A stretch of 6,377 nucleotides of DNA from Bacteriovoracaceae bacterium (GCA_947440875.1 CANETG010000159.1:1-6377), one strand, 5' to 3'. Positions 1-6,114 are shown, counted from the stretch's first letter. Program-made: numbers and translations. The notes: a model not told the origin generated them from the sequence alone.

Positions 1-1288
1 ACGGAATTCCTGATTTTTTTAAGTCCTGCTGGATTTTCTCAAATTGTCTTCGCGCCTCTTCCCCAACCAGAAGAACCGGAGTGAACGCCTCTTTGGAGGC
101 CGTTTTTCTTATTTCTCGGTACGGATCAAGCCCGAAAACCGTGACCCGATGTCCTAGCAAACGGAGACGCTTTAAAACATCGAGGGTCTCGGTAATGTTG
201 TTTGTTTGAAACAGTGGGCAAAAGAAATAAATTTGTGACTGCGACGGAAGACCTTGCAGATGGACCAAGTGGTCGATGCCAGATTTTGAAAATTCATGAA
301 AAGTAAAATGCCTCTCGAGCGACAAGAGCTGCGCCTCTCCAGTCCCAAAGGGGAGAAGAATATCTTGCGCCAAGACCTGGACATAATTTCTCTGACCGAT
401 TTCATTGGCGGCCATACTCAGGGCCATGTCTTTGGCCGCTTCCCAAGTGGAGATCGCCCCGATGCCGACTTGTGAAGAGAGTTCCAAATCTAACAGAAGG
501 GTCACGTACGTATTCGTACTTTTTTCAAATTCGTTCACGATCAGCTTTTGAGTCTTGCGCGAAAGTTTCCAGTTGATACTTTTCATCGCATCCCCATGAC
601 GGTATTCCCGGGTCCCAATGAAAAGATTGGACTCACCTTTTTTTTGGACATCGTAGAAACCGAATTCAGTAGAATCCGGTGAGATCGATTTTTTCAACTG
701 AGGAATTTCCATGATGAGGGGATGGACTTCAACTTCCCCGGTTCCTAAAAAATCTACGCGGTAAGGGAAAAGGGATAACTCGTCGTGGACTTGAATCGTA
801 AAATCTCCCATCTCTTTGATACCCATCCCCGCACTCAGAAGAACTTTCATCGCCGTCCGCTTTCTGGTCTGGGCATCAATTCCGGAACTTACTTTAACCT
901 CAAAGAATCCCTCCTGAACGCCATCGAAACCTTGTCTGAACGTGAAAGAAGGAAGAAAAAATCCCGAGCCATTCGAGATCTCATACACGATTTCTAAATC
1001 TTCTCTTTCTCTTCCTTTGGGTGCGAAGATCCGCTTGACCTGAAGACCCTCGGCCAGTTTTTTTGCCCGAAAAAAAGAATAAAAAAGATAGGTCACCACA
1101 GTCAAAGTCATCGCCCAGGAAACTGGTGTGAAAAAGCCGTGAATAAAAGTCAAGAGAGCGAGAGCGAAACAAAAATTCCGCGGATGAAACAAATGCGCAT
1201 TGAAATAGAAATTGTTTTTGAACTCAAAGTACCGACGATGCCACGTAAAATCCGATAAGATCCTGGGTGCCGATACTTTTTTTTTCAT
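1..1288 (-). CDS. DUF58 domain protein, partial at the left window edge
   Basis: The frame stays open for 429 codons from the ATG and runs off the window. Family proteins are usually around 430 residues or less, so little should be missing. Residues 1-37 are basic. Two hydrophobic stretches at about 38-53 and 56-73 look like the paired membrane helices of this family. The DUF58 signature lies at about 228-257: REYRHGDAMKSINWKLSRK, then a basic/acidic tail. A von Willebrand A-like fold follows from about 260 (TYVTLLLDLELSS). Its MIDAS-like DxSxS motif reads DLELS, so the first serine is a glutamate. The start codon overlaps the moxR stop in ATGA with no clear Shine-Dalgarno of its own, which suggests translational coupling. 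Known family role: partner of MoxR AAA+ ATPases in Bat-type loci that affect the envelope or stress tolerance; its biochemistry is poorly defined. Nine A bases follow the start codon. The identity is confident and the cellular role is inferred. Confidence 0.9.
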   Translation of the reverse strand, partial: MKKKVSAPRILSDFTWHRRYFEFKNNFYFNAHLFHPRNFCFALALLTFIHGFFTPVSWAMTLTVVTYLFYSFFRAKKLAEGLQVKRIFAPKGREREDLEIVYEISNGSGFFLPSFTFRQGFDGVQEGFFEVKVSSGIDAQTRKRTAMKVLLSAGMGIKEMGDFTIQVHDELSLFPYRVDFLGTGEVEVHPLIMEIPQLKKSISPDSTEFGFYDVQKKGESNLFIGTREYRHGDAMKSINWKLSRKTQKLIVNEFEKSTNTYVTLLLDLELSSQVGIGAISTWEAAKDMALSMAANEIGQRNYVQVLAQDILLPFGTGEAQLLSLERHFTFHEFSKSGIDHLVHLQGLPSQSQIYFFCPLFQTNNITETLDVLKRLRLLGHRVTVFGLDPYREIRKTASKEAFTPVLLVGEEARRQFEKIQQDLKKSGIP

Positions 1289-1533
1289 CGGGTCGGAACT
1301 TTCACCGAATCGAGAATGTCTTTAAGGACTTCATTTTTTGTTTTCCCCTGAAAGCGCGCCTCATTGGTAAGTGCGATCCGATGAGAAAGGACGTAGGGAA
1401 TCATTTTATAAACTGTCCCCGGGCGAACGAAATCCTCACCGGTGATAAAAGTCCAGGCCTGGCTGACTTTGAGGAGGGAAAGAGATCCGCGCGGGCTCGC
1501 GGGAAGAAGAATTTCTCGGTGGTCGCCTTATCA
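1285..1533 (-). pseudogene. moxR: Detached C-terminal lid domain of moxR
   Basis: After the stops at 1536-1528 the original moxR frame resumes and gives the expected MoxR C-terminus: GDHREILLPASPRGSLSLLK, then SQAWTF, then GEDFVRPGTVYKMIPYVLSHR, and ends with VLKDILDSVKVPTR. This carries the SPRG sensor 2 region and the typical lid helices. Counting straight through, the complete gene is 314 codons including the last stop, the family's normal length. There is no convincing start codon or ribosome binding site to express this piece alone; the first in-frame ATG is deep inside the domain. Its stop TGA overlaps the DUF58 ATG. Repair by removing one T from the T6 run (1536-1541) and adding one base near 1525-1530 would restore a normal junction such as DVFNDKRDHR. 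The lid assignment is confident; whether the break is real is not known. Confidence 0.8.
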
Positions 1534-2226
1534 TTAAAAAACATCAAGAATGTACTTAAGTGTTGCCTCTGAGAGTTTGACCTCCGAGACAGCTTTTTTA
1601 ATTTCCTGAATGTGCTCTTTCTTCACGACTGCCTGAAGTTTCTGAAAGGGATCTCCCGTCATTCTTCCCTTTAAGATTTCTTCTTCTGCCTCGCGGGAGG
1701 GATAGCCCATGGAAATTTTCATCGCGAAACGGTCTAGCTGTGCTTCCGGTAAAGGAAAAGTTCCATGCTGCTCAATTGGGTTTTGAGTCGCCATAACAAA
1801 AAATTCACTATCCAGTTTGTAAGTATTTTTATCGGCCGTGACTTGAAATTCTGCCATCGCTTCCAGAAGAGCACTCTGAGTTCTAGGTGTCGCGCGGTTA
1901 ATTTCATCGGCCAGAAGAATGGTCGAAAATACTGGGCCGCGGTTAAATGAAAAGCTCTTTGATTCCTCGTCATAGACTGTGCTACCTGTCACATCCGACG
2001 GAAGGAGATCGGGAGTAAACTGCACTCTCCCAAATTCAGCGTTCACAGATTTTGCCACAGACTTGGCGAGTAATGTCTTCCCTGTTCCTGGGTTATCTTC
2101 GATGAGAACATGACCTCCCGAAAACCAAGCGGATAAAACAAGCTTTAACGCTTCATCTTTACCCAAGATAACTTGACCAACATTTCCGAGGATGAGCCCG
2201 AGAGCTTTTTGCGCAATTTGTGACAT
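1534..2226 (-). CDS. moxR: MoxR-family AAA+ ATPase, AAA core as readable (prematurely stopped)
   Basis: MoxR ATPases are AAA+ chaperones thought to remodel or activate partner proteins, often von Willebrand A or DUF58 proteins encoded beside them. This 230-residue reading frame has Walker A at 45-51 (NPGTGKT), Walker B at 103-108 (ILLADE, followed by INRA), sensor 1 at 142-150 (FFVMATQNP), and the family motif PLPEAQLDRF at 158-167. A Shine-Dalgarno AGGAG lies 11 bases before the ATG, a little far but with no better start. Family proteins are about 310-330 residues. Here translation ends at a TAA just after YILDVF, at the edge of the lid domain, and the rest of the gene continues in the same frame beyond three stops. 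As read, the product would lack sensor 2 and probably would not be a normal ATPase. The intact DUF58 gene downstream argues that the locus is functional, so a sequence error is as likely as a true truncation. Confidence 0.88.
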   Translation of the reverse strand: MSQIAQKALGLILGNVGQVILGKDEALKLVLSAWFSGGHVLIEDNPGTGKTLLAKSVAKSVNAEFGRVQFTPDLLPSDVTGSTVYDEESKSFSFNRGPVFSTILLADEINRATPRTQSALLEAMAEFQVTADKNTYKLDSEFFVMATQNPIEQHGTFPLPEAQLDRFAMKISMGYPSREAEEEILKGRMTGDPFQKLQAVVKKEHIQEIKKAVSEVKLSEATLKYILDVF

Positions 2227-2312
2227 TTCGAAATTATCTCCTGAGTTGAGATGAAGTAAAAGCGAAACCTAGGCCGACAAAAGGGGACAGGTAAGTTTAA
2301 GTTTGCCTCAAG

Positions 2313-2340
2313 TTCAGAGCGAGAATTCTGTCGTTAGAAT
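2313..2340 (+). promoter_or_regulatory. Putative promoter for the two small paralogous genes
   Basis: A -10 like TAGAAT (2335-2340, five of six consensus bases) follows a weaker -35 like TTCAGA (2313-2318, four of six) at a 16-bp spacing. The predicted start near 2347 gives a leader of about 29 bases that contains the GGAGG ribosome binding site (2367-2371). It lies in the 149-bp gap between the divergent moxR and the first small gene. I found no equally good match for a moxR promoter on the other strand. Confidence 0.45.
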
Positions 2341-2375
2341 CTCGGTAGGAAAAGAATGTTAACCACGGAGGATGT

Positions 2376-2666
2376 ATGGCCAGCAAATCAAATCTTAAAA
2401 GTGTAGCAGGAAAAAAAAGATCCAAGAGTGAGTCGATGAATTACCGCAATTACCGCGACACACTTCTCGAATGGTCGGAGCGTCCGACCGTCAGATACGT
2501 CGCCGGCGGCGTGGGGATCGCGCTGCTTGCTCGATTCGCTTACGGGATGGCCGATAGGTACCCCGAATTTTCTCGGTTCTTCAGAGAGAATCTTGATTCC
2601 ATCGAAGATAAACTGAAAGAATTTCGTGGGATCGAAAGCTCGGATGAAACAGAAGCAAGACACTAA
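2376..2666 (+). CDS. Small protein of unknown function, first of a tandem pair
   Basis: I do not recognise this 96-residue protein. GGAGG sits four bases before the ATG, so the start is well supported. Residues 1-20 are basic, low in complexity and probably disordered (KKRSKSES). Residues 38-59 form an alanine/glycine-rich hydrophobic stretch starting TVRYVAGGVGIALLARFAYG. It could be a short membrane segment, although an arginine at 53 sits inside it. An amphipathic helix with YPEFSRFFRENLDSIEDKL (62-80) follows, then an acidic tail. The core at 35-84 matches the next gene's product at 55-104 in 23 of 50 positions with no gaps, so the two arose by duplication. The genes are 18 bp apart and probably share a promoter and terminator. 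The coding call rests on the ribosome binding site and on protein-level conservation between the copies. No function can be assigned; a membrane-associated structural or regulatory role is only a guess. Confidence 0.85.
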   Translation: MASKSNLKSVAGKKRSKSESMNYRNYRDTLLEWSERPTVRYVAGGVGIALLARFAYGMADRYPEFSRFFRENLDSIEDKLKEFRGIESSDETEARH

Positions 2667-2684
2667 AAAACACCAGGAGGATTT

Positions 2685-3032
2685 ATGGCCAAAAGAGCGA
2701 CGAGTGGATTGAACAAAAGAAAATCCATCAAAGAAACAATTATTCCCCAAGAATCAGTTTCAAAGATTCATGCCAATTTTAGAACCTCTCAATCAGAGGG
2801 AGTGAGCTCAGGGAGAGAGAGCTATTCTCAAATGATTCGTGAGCTCATTAGTAACCCCGCGGTGAAGTACATCGCCGGTGGAATCGCTGCCTCGGTTCTG
2901 TCGAGGCTAGCGGTCAACATGGAAGAAAAATATCCCGAACTTTCGAAATTCCTTCGAGAAAATATCGATAGTTTTGAAGGAACACTCGACCAATACCGAC
3001 CGGCCAGTTTTGGCAGAAACTCGCACGTTTAG
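2685..3032 (+). CDS. Small protein of unknown function, second of a tandem pair
   Basis: This 115-residue paralogue of the preceding gene product starts at an ATG four bases after AGGAGG. Its N-terminus is longer (about 54 residues), basic then serine-rich, and unlike the first copy. The conserved core runs from about 55 to 105: NPAVKYIAGGIAASVLSRLA, then MEEKYPELSKFLRENIDSFE. Positions kept in both copies include P57, V60? and the strictly shared motifs AGG, YPE, REN and DS, which would be useful for building a profile. The hydrophobic part (62-77) again contains an arginine (74), so it may be a membrane-associated helix rather than a plain transmembrane span. There is no signal peptide. The gene ends six bases before a strong hairpin terminator, so the pair forms a closed two-gene unit. 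The function is unknown. Confidence 0.85.
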   Translation: MAKRATSGLNKRKSIKETIIPQESVSKIHANFRTSQSEGVSSGRESYSQMIRELISNPAVKYIAGGIAASVLSRLAVNMEEKYPELSKFLRENIDSFEGTLDQYRPASFGRNSHV

Positions 3033-3037
3033 GCCTT

Positions 3038-3067
3038 AAAAGAAGGACCGATCTGGGTCCTTCTTTT
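3038..3067. terminator. Bidirectional intrinsic terminator between convergent genes
   Basis: A perfect 12-bp inverted repeat, AAAAGAAGGACC (3038-3049) and GGTCCTTCTTTT (3056-3067), is separated by a six-base loop. The arms end in four A and four T, so the stem is followed by or includes a U tract on both strands. It lies six bases after the second small gene on the plus strand and about 70 bases after the ene-reductase gene on the minus strand, so it can end both transcripts. Confidence 0.88.
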
Positions 3068-3136
3068 ATTACCAAAGGTATTTTAGAAGTCAGGATAAGC
3101 GGACCAAAGAAATTCACGGCGCCAAGATCGGGAAAG

Positions 3137-4186
3137 TCACAGAGCGGGATAATCCGTATATCCCACTTCACCCTCAGAGTAGAGTGTTGCAAAGTTCACT
3201 TGATTCAGAGGTGCATCTTTTTGAAAACGATTCACGAGATCTGGATTTGCGATGAAACTAAGTCCAAACGCCACTGCATCGGCGTCCCCTTTCTCAATAA
3301 TCAACTCGGCCGCTTCTCGAGTGAATTTTTCGTTGGCGATATAAACTCCACCAAATGCTTTTTTAATCTGTGCCCCGATACTACTGTGGTCTTGAAACTC
3401 GCGGGCGAAAATAAAGGCGATCTTTCTTTTCCCAAGCTCACCGGCCAGATAACTAAAAGTGGCGAGAGGATTGGAATCGGAAATTCCATGGGCATCACTT
3501 CGTGGGGCGATGTGGTAGCCAACCTTATCGGCACCCCAAACTGAAATCACTGCGTCGGTAATCTCCAGCGGTAAGCGCGCACGATTTTCAAGTGAGCCTC
3601 CATAATGATCAGTCCGTGTATTTGTTCCGTCTTGAAGGAATTGATCCAGAAGGTAACCGTTGGCACCATGGATTTCGACACCATCAAATCCGGCCTGAAG
3701 TGCGTTCTGAGCACCGCTACGGAAGTATTCAACGATCGTGGGAATTTCTTCCGTTCTTAAGGCCCGCGGAGTCACGAAGCTTTTTTCCGGACGAACTAGG
3801 CTCACGTGTCCCGTTGCGGGAATGGCAGAAGGTGCTACGGGGAGCTCACCATTTAAAAACATGGGATCAGAAATTCGCCCGACGTGCCACAGCTGCATGA
3901 AAATTTTTCCGCCCTCGTCATGAACGGCTTTGGTTATTTTTTTCCACCCATCGATTTGTTCATACGACCAAATGCCTGGAGTATTTGCGTATCCCACACC
4001 CGAAGGATGAACGGCAGTGGCCTCCGTCAAAATAAGTCCCGCGTTTGAGCGCTGAGCATAGTAGGTCGCCATAAGATCATTGGGAATTCTTTGAGACCCG
4101 GCTCGAGACCTCGTGAGCGGCGCCATGATAATTCTATTAGGTAAGGTGTACGCGCCAATTTTGATGGGGTCAAAAAGTTTAGACAT
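3137..4186 (-). CDS. nemA: Old yellow enzyme-family NAD(P)H-dependent flavin ene-reductase (NemA-like)
   Basis: This predicted cytoplasmic FMN enzyme would reduce activated C=C bonds or nitro groups of electrophiles with NAD(P)H. At 349 residues it is slightly short of the 360-370 typical of NemA. The TIM barrel shows the usual landmarks in order: NRIIMAPLTRSRA at 17-29 with T25 near the flavin, Q98 in MQLWHVGR (97-104), the catalytic HGAN pair H173/N176 with Y178 at 173-178, the block GTNTRTDHYGGSLENR at 187-202, the phosphate-binding end AVAFGLSFIANPDLVNR at 304-320, and the C-terminal signature GYTDYP (342-347). The segment HIAPRSDAHG (225-234) marks the NemA-like subgroup. An AAGGGA ribosome binding site precedes the ATG. 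The divergent neighbour is an Rrf2 regulator, and a 19-bp palindrome lies 36 bp upstream of the start, so electrophile- or redox-responsive control is likely. The natural substrate cannot be read from sequence. Confidence 0.93.
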   Translation of the reverse strand: MSKLFDPIKIGAYTLPNRIIMAPLTRSRAGSQRIPNDLMATYYAQRSNAGLILTEATAVHPSGVGYANTPGIWSYEQIDGWKKITKAVHDEGGKIFMQLWHVGRISDPMFLNGELPVAPSAIPATGHVSLVRPEKSFVTPRALRTEEIPTIVEYFRSGAQNALQAGFDGVEIHGANGYLLDQFLQDGTNTRTDHYGGSLENRARLPLEITDAVISVWGADKVGYHIAPRSDAHGISDSNPLATFSYLAGELGKRKIAFIFAREFQDHSSIGAQIKKAFGGVYIANEKFTREAAELIIEKGDADAVAFGLSFIANPDLVNRFQKDAPLNQVNFATLYSEGEVGYTDYPAL

Positions 4187-4221
4187 CTTTCCCTTAGAAT
4201 TTCATGTTAATGGAGGAGATG

Positions 4222-4240
4222 GTTAGGATTTAAACCTAAC
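4222..4240. promoter_or_regulatory. 19-bp palindrome, candidate operator of the ene-reductase gene
   Basis: GTTAGGATTTAAACCTAAC pairs in eight of nine positions around its central base. It lies 36 bp upstream of the ene-reductase ATG and 156 bp from the Rrf2 start. The AT-rich centre (TTTAAAT on the minus strand) could double as part of a -10 element, so a bound repressor would block the ene-reductase promoter. The size and symmetry suit a dimeric winged-helix regulator. The divergent Rrf2 protein is the obvious candidate, but that link is an inference. Confidence 0.6.
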
Positions 4241-4361
4241 GATGAATAGCGTTGCACGGCCAAACCCCTTAGGCACTCGGGCACATCTCCATGATAAGGC
4301 AACTGCCATGGGCAACATTAAGATAACTCTTGCTTAAATGCAATAGTAAAATGCACATTTT

Positions 4362-4390
4362 TTGATCTTGTCCATGAATTATGCTAAGAT
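4362..4390 (+). promoter_or_regulatory. Putative sigma-70 type promoter of the Rrf2-prolidase operon
   Basis: The -35 is TTGATC (4362-4367), the spacer is exactly 17 bp, and the -10 is TAAGAT (4385-4390) with an extended TG two bases upstream (TGC before TAAGAT). The normal start point, about seven bases after the -10, falls at 4397, which is the A of the regulator's ATG. No Shine-Dalgarno is visible upstream of that ATG, so the mRNA is probably leaderless. Confidence 0.6.
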
Positions 4391-4396
4391 GCGCCT

Positions 4397-4828
4397 ATGG
4401 TAGATACCCGCTTTTCCCTCTCCGTCCACGTCATGATGACCCTTGCTTATAACAAGGAAGAGCAGCTCGTGAATTCTGAGTACCTATCCGGTGTTCTCAA
4501 AACGAATGCCACTTTTGTGAGAAAAATTGTATCTCGTTTGGTCGACGCCGAACTCGTTGAGAGCTTCCGCGGGAAAGGAGGAGGGATCAAAATCGCTCGC
4601 TCCCCTTCTGAGATTTCTTTGAGTGAAATCTACGCCGCAGCCGTTGAAGAAAAGTGCCTCGTCTCCACCCACAAAAGACCCGTTTTCAAAGCCTGCCCAG
4701 TGAGCTGCAGTATGGACGGCATCCTCCATGACATCGTGGATGGGATTGAGGATTCAACGAAAGCTTATCTCTCACGCCTCTACTTAAGTGATTTATTAAA
4801 GAAAGTTCAGAAAAAAAATATAAGATGA
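4397..4828 (+). CDS. Rrf2-family winged-helix transcriptional regulator (YwnA-like)
   Basis: This DNA-binding regulator has 143 residues, typical for Rrf2. The start matches the family N-terminus (TRFSLSVHVMMTLAY). The winged helix covers about 25-70: recognition helix region NATFVRKIVSRLVDAELVES (37-56) and the glycine-rich wing RGKGGGIKIARSP (58-70). The sensory part has cysteines at 87, 100 and 104 (CLVSTHKRPVFKACPVSCSM). The spacing of 12 and 3 residues does not match the IscR or NsrR iron-sulphur pattern, where the three cysteines are about five residues apart. The CPV motif instead resembles YwnA-type members, which generally lack a cluster, so thiol sensing is possible. A helical dimerisation tail follows (110-135). 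The gene lies divergent from the ene-reductase gene and 15 bp ahead of the prolidase gene. It probably represses one or both flanking units; the signal is unknown. Confidence 0.92.
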   Translation: MVDTRFSLSVHVMMTLAYNKEEQLVNSEYLSGVLKTNATFVRKIVSRLVDAELVESFRGKGGGIKIARSPSEISLSEIYAAAVEEKCLVSTHKRPVFKACPVSCSMDGILHDIVDGIEDSTKAYLSRLYLSDLLKKVQKKNIR

Positions 4829-4843
4829 ATCCTGGAGAAAAAG

Positions 4844-6106
4844 ATGATCTTCTCAAGCGTCGCTATCACTGAAAGAAAACGTCGAACCGCACTCGCTTTA
4901 AATACTGTTCTGAAAGAGGAAGACACTATCATTGTCTACTCAGGGACTCCGATTCAAAAGCCAGGTGGTCACGATCAAAACTATTATTTTCTCCCCCACC
5001 CCGATTATTTTTGGATCTCTGGCTCAAGACGTCCCTACGGAGTGAGTGCGTATTCAAAAACGGATGGATGGATCGACTTCGTTTTGCCAGTCACTCGTGA
5101 AGAAAGAATTTGGGAAGGTGGGGCCACGGTCATCCCGGGAAAAGATCTCGCAGAGTTTTCCTCCTGGCTGGAGAAACGAAATGCCAAAAGAGTTTTTAAT
5201 CTGACCCAAGAAAGTGATGAGGTGGAATGGCTTCAAATGAAAGAAACGTTCAGTCGTGAGCGCCGAAGAAAAGATGCTGAAGAAGTTGAACTCGTCAGAC
5301 GCCTGGCCGGGATTGCCAATGCTGGTTACCAGAAACTCAAAACGTCTGTGCGGCCTGGAATATCAGAAAGGCAAATTCAACTCGATTACGAAACCGCTGT
5401 TCTTTACGCCGGCTCAGAGAAATTTCCGTATGATTCCATCGTCGGAACAGGATCCAACTCCGCTACTCTTCACGCCATCCCCACTGCGAGAATAGTCAAA
5501 GAGGGTGAGCATGTTTTAATCGATGCGGGTGCAGACCTTCATGATTACTGTGTCGACATCACTCGCATCTTTCCGGCCAATGGGCAAAGAAGTGAGAGGC
5601 TTAAATCAATTTATGATCTTGTGCTGAAGGCCCAGCTCGAATCCATAGCGATGTGTGTTCCCGGGACAAGCTGGAAGGAAGTTCATCTGAAATCGGCGCG
5701 AGTCATGGCGCAAGGATTAATAGATCTGGGTATCCTGAAAGTGTCAGTAGAAGAAGCGATTCAAAATAATACGATCAGTGTTTTCTTTCCTCACGGGGTG
5801 GGACACATGGTGGGCCTTCGGGTGCGTGATGTGGGTGGACCGTATAATCCTCAGCCAAAAAAATATGCTGGTGCACGTTTGCGCGTAGATATGAGTCTCG
5901 AAGAAAATCATCTCATGACCATTGAGCCCGGACTTTATTTTATCGAAGCCTTAATTCACGATGCAGAAACACGCCGCACCTTCGGTGACCAGGTGAACTG
6001 GCCTGAAGCCGAAAAATGGCTCGACTTTGGTGGTGTGAGAATTGAAGACGACATTCTCGTGACTTCACGCGGCCCTGACAATTTAACTTCCGTGGTTGAG
6101 AAATAG
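4844..6106 (+). CDS. pepQ: M24B metallopeptidase, prolidase-like (Xaa-Pro dipeptidase)
   Basis: This cytoplasmic two-metal peptidase would cleave Xaa-Pro bonds. It has 420 residues, with an AMP_N-type N-terminal domain (about 5-135) and a pita-bread catalytic domain (about 145-410). The metal ligands are all present: D227 (LIDAGAD), D238 (CVDITR), H321 (PHGVGH), E361 (TIEPGLYF) and E401 (GVRIEDD). H210 in the LHA motif is the substrate-side histidine. The C-terminus (YFIEALI, then NWPEAEKWLDFGGVRIEDD) resembles PepQ/prolidase more than aminopeptidase P (PepP), so prolidase is preferred, but the two overlap and the symbol is provisional. One oddity is that the conserved VHD histidine after the metal-binding HxxGH segment is arginine here (R328 in RVRDVGG). 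GGAG lies six bases before the ATG. The gene follows the Rrf2 gene by 15 bp and is probably co-transcribed with it. A role in recycling proline peptides from digested protein is inferred. Confidence 0.92.
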   Translation: MIFSSVAITERKRRTALALNTVLKEEDTIIVYSGTPIQKPGGHDQNYYFLPHPDYFWISGSRRPYGVSAYSKTDGWIDFVLPVTREERIWEGGATVIPGKDLAEFSSWLEKRNAKRVFNLTQESDEVEWLQMKETFSRERRRKDAEEVELVRRLAGIANAGYQKLKTSVRPGISERQIQLDYETAVLYAGSEKFPYDSIVGTGSNSATLHAIPTARIVKEGEHVLIDAGADLHDYCVDITRIFPANGQRSERLKSIYDLVLKAQLESIAMCVPGTSWKEVHLKSARVMAQGLIDLGILKVSVEEAIQNNTISVFFPHGVGHMVGLRVRDVGGPYNPQPKKYAGARLRVDMSLEENHLMTIEPGLYFIEALIHDAETRRTFGDQVNWPEAEKWLDFGGVRIEDDILVTSRGPDNLTSVVEK

Positions 6107-6114
6107 AGCGAAAC

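Noticed and set aside
785..1172. Open frames on the plus strand at 785-997 and in another minus frame at 981-1172
   Set aside because: Both lie inside the continuous DUF58 coding frame, have low-complexity basic composition and lack ribosome binding sites; they are shadows.
1520..1545. Programmed frameshifting to bypass the moxR stops
   Set aside because: Bypass would need a +1 shift at the T6 run and a -1 shift within about ten bases. The T run offers slippage but no slippery heptamer or structure supports the return shift, so paired indels are simpler.
1267..1572. Plus-strand open frame of 101 codons across the moxR end
   Set aside because: It is antisense to the moxR lid domain and the DUF58 start, and the opposite strand gives recognisable MoxR protein. 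No ribosome binding site or family features.
2388..2750. Minus-strand open frame of 120 codons opposite the small paralogues
   Set aside because: The plus-strand genes have strong ribosome binding sites and paralogous protein conservation; the antisense frame spans two genes and has neither.
3200..3923. Several plus-strand open frames opposite the ene-reductase gene
   Set aside because: They are antisense to a complete, motif-rich old yellow enzyme gene and show no family features.
4298..4316. GGCAAC direct repeat and TGCC-ATG-GGCA inverted repeat
   Set aside because: The elements are short (4-6 bases) and overlap each other; I could not distinguish them from chance or tie them to a promoter.
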